Shown: positions 10,796-22,424, counted from the stretch's first letter. The stretch: DNA of 64,000 nt from Mastigias papua (GCA_964019165.1 OZ025278.1:4784517-4848516), one strand, 5' to 3'. A program made the numbers and translations. The notes: generated from the sequence alone by a model not told the origin.

Positions 10796-10870
10796 GCCTT
10801 GCTTTGTAGAACATGTCAAAATTCATTATGTAAGATGTCAGTTCTATTCAAAGTAATTGTCTAGCCTTCA

Positions 10871-11078
10871 AAAAATCGAGCGGCATTTCAAGCATGAGAA
10901 CAATAGGCGGTACTGTTTGATCAAAAAATCGAGCGGCATTTCAATCATAAGAACAATAGAAGGCACTTTTGATCAAAACATCGAGCGGCATATCAAATTT
11001 GAAAACAATAGGCGGTCTTTTTGATTAAAAATCGAGCGGCAGTCAGAAAAGTCGTGTTGTAGTGCAATGCCGCTCGAC
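10871..11078. repeat. 52-bp tandem repeat, four units plus one inverted core
   Basis: ATCGAGCGGCATTTCAA recurs at 10,875, 10,928, 10,980 and 11,031 (spacing 53, 52, 51). The units share GAGAACAATAGGCGG and TTTGATCAAAA. The fourth unit is cut short. At 11,069-11,077 the core returns inverted (GCCGCTCGA). The GC-rich GAGCGGCAT core stands out from the AT-rich surroundings. Confidence 0.88.
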
Positions 11079-11099
11079 TTAAATCTCGTGCACGTCTAT

Positions 11100-14000
11100 A
11101 ACGATGTGGTTACGGAAGACAGGCTGACTGAGGACAGTATCAGTCTGTCCCATTTGTATTCTACGCTTACTGGGTGACAACACGGAGCTTTATCTGAGGG
11201 TTTATTCACTAACGTCTACTAATTCACTGGATATCTTATTCATGAGATCCAGTGCAATGAGTTTGGAAGTTATATCGAAGCTCATACTTAAATATGGTGG
11301 CCTAACTGAGATAGGTCCGCTTTAAGATTTGTACCAATGAAGAGACTATGCATCCTCCCCTGAAAAGCGGAGGTTTCCTGTTAGGTATTTAATTTCACTT
11401 TATGAACCAAGATGGTATCATCCAACGTGACATTTTGAAAGTAGATTTTTCCCTAAGCCCATTAGACTCTCTTCATTGAGATCCACTGGCCTATTTTGTT
11501 TGTTACATTGCAATTGTTTTTGCTTCATTGTATTTACTTATATAGCTGACTGTTTACTAATATTTAGTCTATTGTTTAGCAAATTGTGTAACGTTTGGAA
11601 CTTTGAAACACCCAAATCATCAACGTGAATAATACCAGTTTCATAAACACCCAATGTTCTCTTGTACAGTATATTGTCTAATGTTTAAATTGCCTACACC
11701 CCAATAATTTACGAGGAAATTAAGAGGAATTCATACTGAAAATTTGCAAAAATTAAGAACAGCCGGCGGGAACCTCAATTTTACTGGTTCTTATAAAAAG
11801 GAGTGTATCTCCATATCTTTAGATTGATGGAGTTGCAGGTAGTCAGCTGTCTATCAGGGTTTCTATGACCTGGTTTCTCCTAAGAATATAAGCAGTAAGA
11901 ATGCAAAAAGATTCCTTTTGTGTAGAGAAGGAAATAGCACCAAAGAAATTTATTCTTCTTTTAAACCATACCATACTGTGTGTGCCAGTCATCATTGTGA
12001 TTACTTACACTGTTACAACATATATGGATTCCTCTGGTTACTCAAAAGAAAGCAGATAAAACTGTCTTTCCCATGTAAACTCTATAGAAATTACTTTTTA
12101 TTACCATACTTTACCTCCTCATTGAATCTTTTCTCTGTTAGTACTATTACTTTTTGTGATACTGATGTAATGTATCGAAGGAGCCCTATCAATTTCCCCC
12201 CCCCCCCACTAGTTTGTGCAATTTTACTATCATCAGGTTTTATGAACTGTGACACTAGATGATTGCTTCATATTTGAAATTGTGGAGAAGATTAAGAAAC
12301 CAGGTGGAAAGGTTAGATGCCCTATGTGTCAATCTTAAAGAATAGAAGGTTTATCCCTACATTGTTATCAATGCACATTTGCTCTTCTTATTCTGGGTAC
12401 ATTGGTGCAGCTTTTTGTCTCCAATTGCTTTTATTTTGTCAAAGAATGGAGATATATTCCTTCAGATTCCATATGGTAATAAATGCATTTAATATACTTA
12501 TTCGACCTAATAAGGTAGAAGGAGCTTGAAAAAATTTTAAAATTCACAGAATATCTCCTATGACTACAAACACTTTCCTCAAAATTTTGAAATGCCATGT
12601 TGAACATTTAACCAAAACTTATAGGCAATCAATTGACAATATAGTTAAAGCCAATAAGCATTTGTCTATACTGACGGACTCATCCTGTGTGCCAGACAGA
12701 ACATCCCCATCATGGTGATGATCAAGCTATTACAGTCAGGAAGACTGTTGTAAATTGACTTAGGTCTACATTGGGCAGTACTACTATGGTGCTAGGAACA
12801 TACACTCTTCCGTTTTGTTATCCAAGCAAGTAGAGGTCCTGACTTGCATTATATAATGCAATGTACATACATGAAATGCAGAAAAATGAATTTGAATTGA
12901 ATGGTGGAGCCATCTCATCAAAAGTACATTGATTACTGATTTAGTAAATTAAAGTGGGCTTTTAGAGAAACTGAAAGGTTATTAGTTTTATAATATAAAG
13001 TATTAGTGTATGACGGAAAATTTCTCTATGGTTCCGAAAACTAATATTTTGACTTGTAATACCCAGATATGGATCCAGAAAAGTCTGATAGATTTCAGGA
13101 GAGCCAATCAATTACTTTCTTTGTTCTATGCTGAGCCAACAAAATAGAACAGACATGAGTTTGATATCAAATTTTGAAAGACAATTAGAAAATCAAATTA
13201 AGGCTGTTGCGATAACTGTACGCTCACTATCGCACTTCAAAGAATGAAGGCTATTGTATGATATAGGAGGGTTGCTGGAAGAGAAGCGAATCCCACAAAA
13301 ATCGTAAATATATGGTACTGGTAAAAATGGGTGTGACCACCGCACAGCCTTTGAGCCACGCCCTTTTACTGATATGTTTCTTATGCTGTGAGGCAGTCAG
13401 TTTTATCTCTGGATCCCCCCCTGCTTACCTTACATGGCTTGAATTTATTTGTTACTTTAGAACGATAAAATTCTCTGCAGCGTACTTGAACAAAGATGTA
13501 TTCCTTTTCATTTCAGCTCGCAGCTTTGGCACTTCACTACATAAGTTCAAATTTCGAGCATACTCCTCACATGAAAATGAAATTAAGGCACAAACTGTTC
13601 TTTCTCCTGTGATCAAACATTTCACAGAAGCCGACAGGGAGTTCTCCTTCTGCGTAACTCTATTTTGTGGTGCAACATTAACGTCATGCTTGCAGTTCCT
13701 TATTATTATCATTTTTTATATAGTTCTATTAAATGTTTGTGTATATTTTTGAACTAGGTCGTCTCTATTCGTACGTTCTACTCAAATGAAAGTTAAATAA
13801 AAACATATAAAGTATGCTTCTTTAATGCATGAATAAATATGTTCTGATGGCTTTAGCAGTTAAGGATGGCTCAGGAAGGGCCTCTTGAATAAACAGTAAT
13901 CAATTGGCTCTGCTCCATGTGGCTTCGAGATGTCAATGTAAAATTTATTTTTGCTGTTGAACTTAAAAGCTGGTTTCTGTAAATGAATGTAATTTTTCCC

Positions 14001-14250
14001 GGGGCCAAACGTTGTGAGTAGAGATTACTTCATAGCAATTACACTTCAAAATGGCGTTATAGTGAATATTTAAAATTTGGAAGCATCCTATTGGTCAATA
14101 ATTTGATACAGCAAAATTGAGCTGAGTGATCGAGGCCAAAATATGACTATTGTGGAGCTATTGTTGATAAATATTATGTCTTAGTGAATTATCCTATATT
14201 TGTGCAAACTCTTTAATTTTAGTTGATATGTGTTATTTTTGCTTAGCTAA
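11100..14250. other. Intronic stretch of gene 1, nothing recognised
   Basis: No recognisable protein family. A poly-C run lies at 12,197-12,208. Overlapping open frames on both strands at 13,312-13,752 match no family I know. The minus one (13,712-13,452) has several cysteines but no splice-site context that ties it to gene 1. Confidence 0.4.
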
Positions 14251-14269
14251 ACATAAATATCAGCTACAT

Positions 14270-14495
14270 TAAATTATATTACAGCACATCACATCACATT
14301 ACAATACATCTAATTACAATACATAACATTACAACAAGTTACATAACATTATACTGCAATATAATACAGTACAGTAGATCTCATAGCATTATTTAGTAAC
14401 ATAATATAATAGGCACTTTACATTACATTAAAGTTACTTTACATTATATTAAAGTTACTTTACATTACATTCAAAGTTACTTTGTATTACAGCAC
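14270..14495. repeat. Degenerate ACATTACA-type satellite with a 22-bp inner tandem
   Basis: Loose repeats of 5-8 bases (ACATTACA, ACATAACATT, TACAATACAT) fill 14,270-14,400. From about 14,412 a cleaner 22-bp unit TTTACATTACATTAAAGTTAC is repeated three to four times with small changes. It lies in gene 1's intron and has no coding content. Confidence 0.85.
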
Positions 14496-15069
14496 CTTAC
14501 TGCTTGTTGTAGTATTGGAAAACCCATTGAGTGTACTTTCACAGATACAGGATTTCGTAGGTATAATGCAAGAAGTACCAATTTCTGCTGAGCTACTGAC
14601 GCCCTGTGTCCAAAGCTATGTAGCATTTTAAAGAAATTGAACATAATGTATTGCAGCTTTTCAGTTCGTATTGTAGAGAACCTTGAGAATTGAATGCTGC
14701 AGAAATCGAAGTAAGAAATTCAATGCTCTTCAAACTGCTTTAATCGTTCAGCGGTATATTGGATATGACCACACATTGCTTTGTTATACGAGCATGGTGT
14801 GTAAGAAAGTAGTGGTAGACTGGCCTAACATTTAAGAAGCTCTAGTAGACTATGGATGTTGACTCTTTTGTCTATGGTTTTTGTAAGTTTAGTTTCTTGC
14901 GTTTTGTTTCAGAAACTTTGCCACCTTTTTGATTTTGATTTGCATTGTCTGCTTCTGTGATGATGAACGTTTACATTCAGCTAGCAATGCTTCAGTTATA
15001 AAAATAAGACTATAATTAGGTTCCATACTGGATGGCGATCCAAATTTCTTATTAAACAAAGCCGTACAT

Positions 15070-15620
15070 GCATATCAGTTTTCTCACTTTGTCTATTTCA
15101 CTCCCAGCTTTCTTGCATATTTCAATGACCTAAACGATAATGGTAATGTACTTCAACGATAATGACGAATGAAACTCAGAATGTTTAAGAAACTTTCTCA
15201 GTCTGCTCGTGTCAAGTGAAAGAGAAATTATATCTATTTTTGCTTTCTCCCCATCTTGAGTATTCTTACGAGGTTTGATCACATAACACTAAAGAATTGA
15301 AGCATCTGATGGAAATAGTACCGAGAACAGCAGTCCATTTTGTGACAAATTATTAACTGTGATCATCTAGTATTACTGCTCTGTTCAGAGATTTACTCTA
15401 GAAGGACACGTTTCAATTGAGATATATTCACAAAATGTTTTCATGTCGAAGGGAATGACGTCCCTATAGTTATGCCGAAAGAATTACCTATAGAAGTTTT
15501 GGAACTGCGTTTTTTCAAGATAATCAGGACTCAAATGGGGGAATTAGCATAAAGTAATTTACCTAACTAAATTCGTTCATGATTTGTTTCAATGCTGTTA
15601 AGAGAAGTTCTGCTGCTCTG
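15070..15620 (+). mobile_element. LINE (CR1-like) reverse transcriptase remnant
   Basis: Plus-strand reading gives, across frame changes, FTPSFLAYFNDLND (the LFLiYiNDL block). Then comes RLYLFLLSPHLEYSYEV, followed by NTKELKHLMEIVPRTAVHFV and ITALFRDLL. In intact LINEs the thumb region reads LPHLEYa.evWsPhtk.li..iE.vQRrAtrfi and s.t.mL..L.w. Many stops and shifts show it is old. It sits antisense to gene 1, inside its second intron. Confidence 0.7.
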
Positions 15621-17400
15621 TGGCACTCTATCCATCTTCTAAGCTAGAATTATGGAAACTAGAAACAGGAAACACAATTGACTTCGGTGAAAAGCTGAAG
15701 GGAACAGGGGCAAGCACGGGTCCAAGAGGGGTCAGCTTGCCATGGTCCCTAAACGATAATATTTCGTATCGCAAAAAAGTTTGTGTTCAAATTTATTACC
15801 GGTGAATTAAACAAGGAAATGAATAAGAAGTAAATTGAGCACCCTGTAACACTCAAAAAAATTTTGGAAGGGTCTGGCTATGCAGCATTACCCCTATAAC
15901 AATTTTCTGTCCGAAATTGTCCACCCTGCAATAACTAAACTGTAGATTCGTTTATGGCTGAGGGTATGGGAACTGGAAGCATCTCGATGCTGTGCGTATT
16001 GGAGCTGTGATAAACTAGAGTTATTTGAAATGATATAAAAACTATAGAGTTTCTTGCACAAATAGCAATGAAGTTATCTATAGTTTGATATGGCCGTTTC
16101 CTCTTCGCATGGTCATATTTCTATATTTAGAAATGACACTTTCCTACAATATGAACGGCGCTATTCTAGAGTTTTTCTCAGATTCATCGTCCTCAGGCCC
16201 TAACTTTTCTTTTCCCCTTTTCATTGCGATCTGTGTTGCCACTGAATGAAACTTTTGCTTTATAGTCATTAATACTGATAGGCAGTAAAATGCTGTTTCT
16301 TATCTAAGGGAAGAAATCTCGTTGGTTATAGAGGTGGATAAAGGCATCTTAAAATGGCGTGGTCAAAATACGTTTCTTCTACATTTCCCAAATAAGTTGT
16401 GCACTATTTACCCCCGTGTAAAATGGGGCCCCAAGGGTGTTATCACTTTTCTTTCTTGGCCATATCTCAATAATGTTCAAGATCATGAAATAACTACCCC
16501 TATCAATATTCACTGAATTCTATGAGTAAATTAAAATAAACTCCAATTAACCTTAACAGTTCAAGACAAAGAAGCTTCTTCGAGTTATGCAAGGTTGGAA
16601 CTAAGCAAGGTTTCTCAGTTATAGCTATATACCACATCTAATATCTGGAGTTACTTGGGATAGTTGTATAAAACAACTAACAAGCCACCTACTAAATTAA
16701 TGCCGTATTCATTCAAGGGTAATGCACTAATTTTCATGAAATATGGCATGTTTAATACCAATTTCTAAAGGTCAAGTATACCAATTCACGTTGCTCAAAA
16801 GCATTCACGCTACTATCATGCAACGTGAGGATAAACCTTAGTCAACTGTGCCTGAGTTTTACACCGCGTCATATTAAAGAGCATCTGCTAGTAGATAAGT
16901 CTTTATTTTTCTAGTCCTCGGTAAATTTTTGGAATTCTTCTCTAGTTGTCATGAAAAACTGTTTGAGTTAAGCGATATTTCGAAATACTGATTTCGAGCT
17001 ATATGAAGTGTGTTATGAAGCAAATTTAAGGAGAAAATCCTTTCCACGAGATATATTCGATTTATGCGATATGTTGAGTTATAGAAGTAACTGATACCCG
17101 GATCATGTTGTATATAATCAAAGTCTAGTTACTTTCAGACCAATATATGCTAACTATCAGGTTAAACATGAAGGATTGAAATAAACTAATATGTATTCAT
17201 GACGAACAGCTCGGCTCAAAACGGAATATCCAGCCTCTTTTGCTTCAGTGCGTTTAGGTCAGGGGTCATTGACCTGAAATCTCCCTTACTGCAGGGTACC
17301 CCCATTGCCTCCGTACTTCAGCAGTCATCGGTATCTAGATAAGTAAAAATATGTGATAGAAAGGAGATCTTTAAGATGTGCAATAGGTTACTAAATGTCA
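15621..17400. other. Intronic stretch of gene 1, nothing firm
   Basis: No gene recognised. Around 16,960-17,100 there are words such as GAGTTAAGCGATATTTCGAA and TCGATTTATGCGATATGTTGAGTTAT. They resemble the subterminal parts of pogo/Tigger-type elements (TTATCTCGAAC-like repeats), but no pair of ends could be defined. Confidence 0.35.
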
Positions 17401-17401
17401 C

Positions 17402-17606
17402 CTGAATGCCCCAGGTTCTTCATAACCAATCACAGTGGCTGTGATTTCACTATTGTGATGAGCTACAGCGTAGACTGTGTTGTTTATGATCCTGCACTCA
17501 AGTTTAATGGGACGTAGCATTGCCTCGTGCTGTATGTTGTAGAGTCCTTCCTGGTTGCCATTTTGTGTTAGAGCAATTGCACAGGACTGATATAGTATCG
17601 GCGTTC
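17402..17606 (-). CDS. Gene 1 exon 2: start of Caspr-type fibrinogen-like module
   Basis: The exon of 205 bases has acceptor TTTTACTTTAG at 17,607 and donor GCATTCAG/GTGACA after 17,402. It enters in phase 1 and leaves in phase 2; both phases match the neighbouring exons. The product reads TPILYQSCAIAL, NQEGLYNI, RPIKLECRIINN, then VYAVAHHNSEITATVIGYEE and PGAF. This is the pattern of the fibrinogen-like segment of neurexin IV/Caspr proteins (SC..i......dGlY.I.p......vyC.m....tvi.H.se..t.V.GfE.pGsF). Gene 1 residues 96-162; cysteines at 103 and 132. A frameshifted relative is at 3,585-3,765. Confidence 0.87.
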
Positions 17607-19587
17607 CTAAAGTAAAATATTCCAATGAATTTGACCTTCATCCTATTCAAATATCACTATGATATAAAACTATTTAGAATTACTTTTACATCGATATTCT
17701 GTTTTACCTTGTAAAGTCTATTGCAAAATAATCCTCTTGAAGTAGGTTTGTCCATAGTAGCTAATAATCAAGTTAGCATATGATCTCCCTTTTAGCTCTC
17801 ATCCCTATTAAGAATCCTAACAACTATCATTCCACTGTTTAAGACTAAAAGGTAGCAAAACGGCACCTAATGCCAAAAGGGTATAGGAATTTAGTGATAT
17901 CTAATTCAACTTAGAGTAGTACATACGCGACAATTCATGTTAAATGATTAAAACAGCTTCCAACTTTTCAATTAGTTATTCATTTTCGAATATAATGGAA
18001 GCGTTTTTATGAATGCCAGAGCTTAAATCTGACTCAACAGTATCAATCGTAAGAGTACTTATACCTAATTCAAATTAACTTTTGGTGGGATAATCTTGCT
18101 AAGAGGGGTAATAGCCATTGGCAAAGTATTTTCGCTATGGGAGTGACTTCTTTATGTCAAATCTCCCAGCTCATGCTGATGATATAAAGCATGCCCTTGA
18201 GGTATCGGGGGTATAATAAGCTGGTGGTTTTGTTCCAGATAAAGCCTGTTGCATACGAACGAAACAATTCTTGGCGAGAATAGGTGCTCTTCTTTTTCCG
18301 GTAATCTTTCGACTGAGATGTTCTTAGTATCTGTACTTATGTCAAGAATGATCGCTTTCCAAAGTTTGAGAAAACACATTCAATACCATACTGGCCCTTT
18401 TAGGCCGGCCCTAAGTAAACGCCGGTCCTTATAACGCCAGAGAAGAAATGTGGTCTACTGCCACATTGGGTGGCATTTTGCAGAATTCAAAACAGTATAA
18501 AATCGAGAAAATGGAAGGGCACTTAATTAAACTTTTCTAGGAGATATTAATTTGTTAAAATTTCTAGTAATCCACATTAAGAACATCGTCACTTGTCTAA
18601 GTGTCCTCTTGTCAGCAAGATAGCCATAATCTTTACAGTCAAGCTCACTTTCTTCCCCAAATTACATTAATCTCAATTCGTCTTCTTTACTCCTATGTGG
18701 CTTCTTCTATCCCTCAAATTCCTATCTTTCCACTTTTCGTACAGTATAGATACAGATTGAATAACATTACCAGTGATGAATAGCAAAATGATTGAGTTTC
18801 GGAGAATTTAAAAACACTGTGCTGACCTGGATGTATTATAAGGAAAACATTTATTCCCTAAACAAATTGTACATTCCTCAATTTCTGAACTGACTCCTCT
18901 ACTGTACGTGCTCCTCTATCGCTTGCACTCGCTGCTATGGCAATTTGCTAGAATAGGCCACGGATTATCTATGCCTTGCCAATAGGCCTGTGAAATTTTC
19001 CATTACTTTAACAAAGTGGACTACAAAAATACCGCCACTGATTGCTAGAAAACTGCAAATGTCGATCGTTTCTACGCCTGCAGTTCTAACGTCGCTTCAG
19101 GGAAATTACCGCCTTTAAGGGCCGGTGTAAAACGAGCCAATTAGGTACACAGTTTCTATGACATCCGTTCGAGCTGCCTTTGATTGTAAGCCAGCAAATG
19201 AGCATGTTTATCAACATATTTTATCACATTTTGCTTGCTATGAGATTTTAGGAAGTTGAGCACTTGTACAAATCTGATTAAATTTCCATCTGAGTCTGAG
19301 CATGTGCTAGCTGTGTTCTTAATTTTAGTGGCAAATCAAACTTCAGTATCCTCATAAATAGAGAGTGCAAGCGTCACCATTAAGTAAATGGGAAGCCTTT
19401 GACTGTACTGAGGTATTTTAGGGCATTTGTGGACTTTATCAAATGGAAATGTCAGGTCTCTACTCTTTAATTTAAGAAGAGATTGTAAAAGCCAATGGTG
19501 GTGTTTCATTGTTGAGCAAAGGGGTCAGAACAATAAACTGCAACAAAGAGACTACCTTAGATGGAATAGAATAAAATCAAAACAAAC

Positions 19588-19870
19588 CATAGTCTTTATT
19601 CATTTCTAAAACAGCATTGCTGGAATCAAAATTTTCTTCTTTTGATTTAGCCATTTTAAGGAGCTTTGTACAGGATTTCTGTCCTCTACAGCGGAATACA
19701 TCACTGGCAAGAAAAGGTTCTCTCTCGCTCACATGAAGATTTCCTTTGGTAATCCGGAAGAACTGAGAACAAGTCGCTACCTGGATGATCTCATTCAGCA
19801 CAAGGGATGCTGCCAAATAGTAGAATGGGCACAATTTTAGAAGCCACAATCTTTTCGTTACGCGATACAT
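19588..19870 (-). CDS. Gene 1 exon 1: start codon, signal peptide, short Cys-containing segment
   Basis: The ATG is at 19,870-19,868. Residues 1-33 look like a signal peptide: basic MYRVTKR, then hydrophobic LWLLKLCPFYYLAASLVL, with likely cleavage near VATC. After it come CSQFFRITKGN and FLASDVFRCRGQKSCTKLLK (cysteines 34, 61 and 67). The general shape recalls small PAN-like N-terminal segments, but I cannot prove the family. The donor GACTATG/GTTTGT after 19,588 gives phase 1, exactly what exon 2 needs, so the join reads NKDY-G-TPILYQSC. Intron 1 is then 1,981 bases. The whole gene is a secreted or surface protein of about 300 residues. Its most likely role is extracellular binding or adhesion; that is inferred from the module, not shown. 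Confidence 0.72.
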
Positions 19871-20204
19871 ACTTCCTCGAAGAAGGCCAATAAATTCTTT
19901 ATCAGTTATATCAGTTTGAATCTAGAGATACAGTTATTCTAAATAATTAATAGGTTTTGGACTTAAATTATTCATGTTTGGCTAACGGCTTAACGCTAGT
20001 TCAATTGTTCAATAGATTTTAAGTGGCTTTCAATAATGTACGTATACCTTGCAGACAAAGCTGCGCTCACAATCATTAATCAAAGTTTCTACTTATTATT
20101 AGTTCCAATTTACTAACACAACTGCTCATGTGTCAGACAACTTTCGCGCAACAAATGGTTAAGCATACAAATTGATGAAGTAATGAACTTTCGATGAACA
20201 TCTG

Positions 20205-20707
20205 AGATGATGGAGAAATTGATGATGTGCATCAAAGCTTACAAAGCCAGAATGGTGTTCCAAGGTTTAGATTTGATGGTGATCGCTCAACACAATACAG
20301 AGAAATAAGAAAAGAAATGGCATTTACTTATTCTTGGAATGAAAGAAATGATCCTACCGTATCAACAACTAGAGGATATTTATAAAAAGTAGTTGTCTGC
20401 AGCACAGAGGGATAAGCTTTTAATTGAACAATTAAAGCAAGAGATGAAGAGTAGTATAGCTATAACAGAATCTATGAGAGAAGCATCAGCAAAATTCAAG
20501 GAAGCCATTGATAGTATCACCAGTTCAATGAATGCTATAAGCAATACAATTGGGAGATCAAATGAGATGCTATCACATGTTATGAGCTCCTCCTGCCAGC
20601 CAAGTAACCAGGACTGTTTTTATCTGAACCATGCATCTACTCCACAAATAGAATGGAAGAGAATGGAAACGCATATGAATACTTTTAGGGTTGTAGTTCT
20701 CTTCTAA
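20205..20707 (+). pseudogene. Myb/SANT-like DNA-binding protein of a Harbinger element, decayed
   Basis: Plus-strand reading gives MMCIKAYKARMVFQG, then after a one-base frame change FDGDRSTQYREIRKEMAF and a stop. An open frame follows with RDKLLIEQLKQEMKSSIAIT and repeated Ser/Ile/Met-rich heptads (20,393-20,707). Harbinger transposons carry a second ORF with a Myb/SANT-like trihelix (..cik.yka....g.dFdgDr..qY..iRk.MA) and a coiled-coil tail. That matches here, and a Harbinger transposase on the opposite strand ends about 220 bases further on, so the two ORFs would be convergent. A stop and a shift make it non-functional. Confidence 0.68.
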
Positions 20708-20929
20708 TTCTTTTCATAGTATATGTAAGAATGGAAATGAACAACTGACAATTAACATGAATTTATTCTTGCTATTTACTGAATATTGCTATGTTTATGC
20801 TTTGTTAACATTCTCTTACTGGTCCCCCTCACAGGAATGAGATGAAAAAATTGGATCTGGAGAAGGTTATTGCTCCATTGCCTGTAATTTTATAAATTCT
20901 CTAACATCTCAACCAAACTTTTATGGAGA

Positions 20930-21099
20930 AAATTATTATTTCCTTCACAGATATTATGCGAAATGAAAATGAATATGTGGCATTTGGAACTGGGCTCAAT
21001 TCTAAATTCATGGGCTTTGCAAAGACTCCCCACTTTGCTTTAGACCTTATAAATTCAGATTCAATAGGGTTGCATGCCTGCGTAATGCATTATTGAATA
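20930..21099 (-). pseudogene. Harbinger transposase, C-terminal part (downstream of an insertion)
   Basis: The minus strand reads IESEFIRSKAKWGVFAKPMN then LELSPVPNATYSFSF. This corresponds to the conserved HARBI1-type C-terminus IEcAFGRLKaRW.iLtKkMd....vP..iyaCfvLHN, with many substitutions. If the inserted element at 21,100-21,692 and one TA are removed, the frame joins across the gap as VFNNALR followed by RHA. That is the expected FNnaLrrac wording, so this piece and 21,695-22,424 are one interrupted gene. Confidence 0.75.
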
Positions 21100-21488
21100 C
21101 TGTAATGCTTCAATCAAATGCCCCCTTTAATAAACGCCCCATATTTTAAGTTTCTTTGTCAATAAACGCCCCCTTTTATTAAACGCCCCCTTGGAATAGA
21201 CGCCCCTACATCATTACCAGTTGATACTAGCAAAGATGAAATGATTCCCTGCTAAGAAGGCAACAAGTTTTCTGATGGAAGAGCTTTGCTGCAAGCACAA
21301 ATGCAATATCTTAACAAGGGAAGCTTACATGAAAACCCAATCGAAGTAATGGAAAAAGATGTAACCGAAGCTGCTTCTCCTTTTAACATCATCGAGGAAG
21401 ATGATGTTCATGATGACTTTGAACTAGATTTAGATGCTTTTGTAAACTCTATATATACATACATATAGATATATATAATATATATATA

Positions 21489-21562
<74 letters not shown>

Positions 21563-21692
21563 GTATAGGAAGGAAAAGGTACAAAAATTCAATAAAAGCC
21601 TCCCTCTTTTAAACGCCCCTTTCGAGTAGACGCCACCCTAAAATGTCAAAAAAGTTAATAAGCGTTCCTGGCGTTTAATCGAAGCATTACGG
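21100..21692. mobile_element. DNA transposon (mariner/pogo-type, TA target) inside a Harbinger gene
   Basis: The left end is CTGTAATGCTTCAATCAAA. The right end, reverse-complemented, is CCGTAATGCTTCGATTAAA. TA lies on each side (21,098-21,099 and 21,693-21,694). Subterminal regions carry many AAACGCCCC and AGACGCCCC words on both sides. The interior has a (TA)n run (about 21,462-21,559) and a short acidic open frame at 21,286-21,468 (EEDDVHDDFELDLDAF). That resembles the acidic tail of pogo/Tigger transposases and may be what is left of one. It is 593 bp long, non-autonomous, and younger than the Harbinger copy it splits. Confidence 0.82.
21462..21559. repeat. (TA)n microsatellite
   Basis: Almost pure TA dinucleotide run within the transposon at 21,100-21,692. 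Confidence 0.95.
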
Positions 21693-21694
21693 TA

Positions 21695-22424
21695 CTCATT
21701 TGTCATTGCTGTCTCAAGTATTGAATTCCTTCATGCAATAAGGCAAGAGAAGATATGCTGGGTCTGCAACAAAAGAACTTGAAACTTTATCTTGACCAGG
21801 CATGAGAATAGCATATGTAGAGACATATTATTTGTTGAATTTGAGAAAACCTTACCTTCCTGTACACTTCCAGGCCAACTACAATCTATATCAATAAAGT
21901 AGCCCGTAAAATCACGCAATGCCTAAAAATTCAAAGAACATAAACCTTCATAAGAATAACTGTCCTTTGAGTCATTTGTGGGGAGAATTATTGGATCATA
22001 CGTACTATCAATGCATCCAAAGCAATGCACCATTCCAAATTCAGATTCAAATTAAGCAATGTGTTTCTCATCTCTTCTTGAACTTTTGGACATTGAACAT
22101 ACTTTGGCAATAAAGAATATGGCTGAGTCCACTGCAGTAATAACCACTGATGCTGTTGAGATAGCAATCCCAAAAGCATCTGCAATCATGCAAAGAGGCC
22201 ATTTATCCTTTCAATAATACAAAGTTATTGTAACTTTTTTTCTGAGGAGTAAGAGCTCTGAAATTGGGTGATCTTGGATCAGGAGCAATCCATTCTTGCA
22301 GTTTTTGATCTGCATTGACAAACTGAAGTCTAGGTAAACGAATAAGCTTTTTCCAAGACTCCCCTAGTTCTGCTTCATTCTTCATGCTCACCCACCATTT
22401 CTCTGTACTGCCTGGATTAAACAA
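21695..22424 (-). pseudogene. Harbinger (HARBI1-type) transposase, N-terminal and DDE parts, decayed
   Basis: The minus strand, from high to low coordinates, first reads EKWWVSMKNEAELGESWKK and EWIAPDPRSPNFRALTPQKK. It then gives ADAFGIAISTASVVITAV and FESEFGMVHCFGCIDSTYD. The rest is CSWPGSVQEGKVFSNST and ADPAYLLLPYCMKEFN. These are the WW..m, FGi..stv, f.fp...GciDgTh.pi, dc.WPGSvhD..vf.nS and gDpaYpLlpyl blocks of Harbinger transposases. The first catalytic Asp (CID) and the region of the second are visible. At least three in-frame stops and one shift are present. The gene continues on the far side of the transposon at 21,100-21,692. Confidence 0.87.

Noticed and set aside
12197..12208. Poly-C run
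   Set aside because: Simple homopolymer, with no structure around it suggesting an element.
13312..13752. Open frame of 146 codons on plus, with an 86-codon frame overlapping it on minus
   Set aside because: Neither matches a family I know and both overlap over the same bases. The minus one is Cys-containing and lies in gene 1's intron, but no phase-matched splice sites tie it to gene 1.
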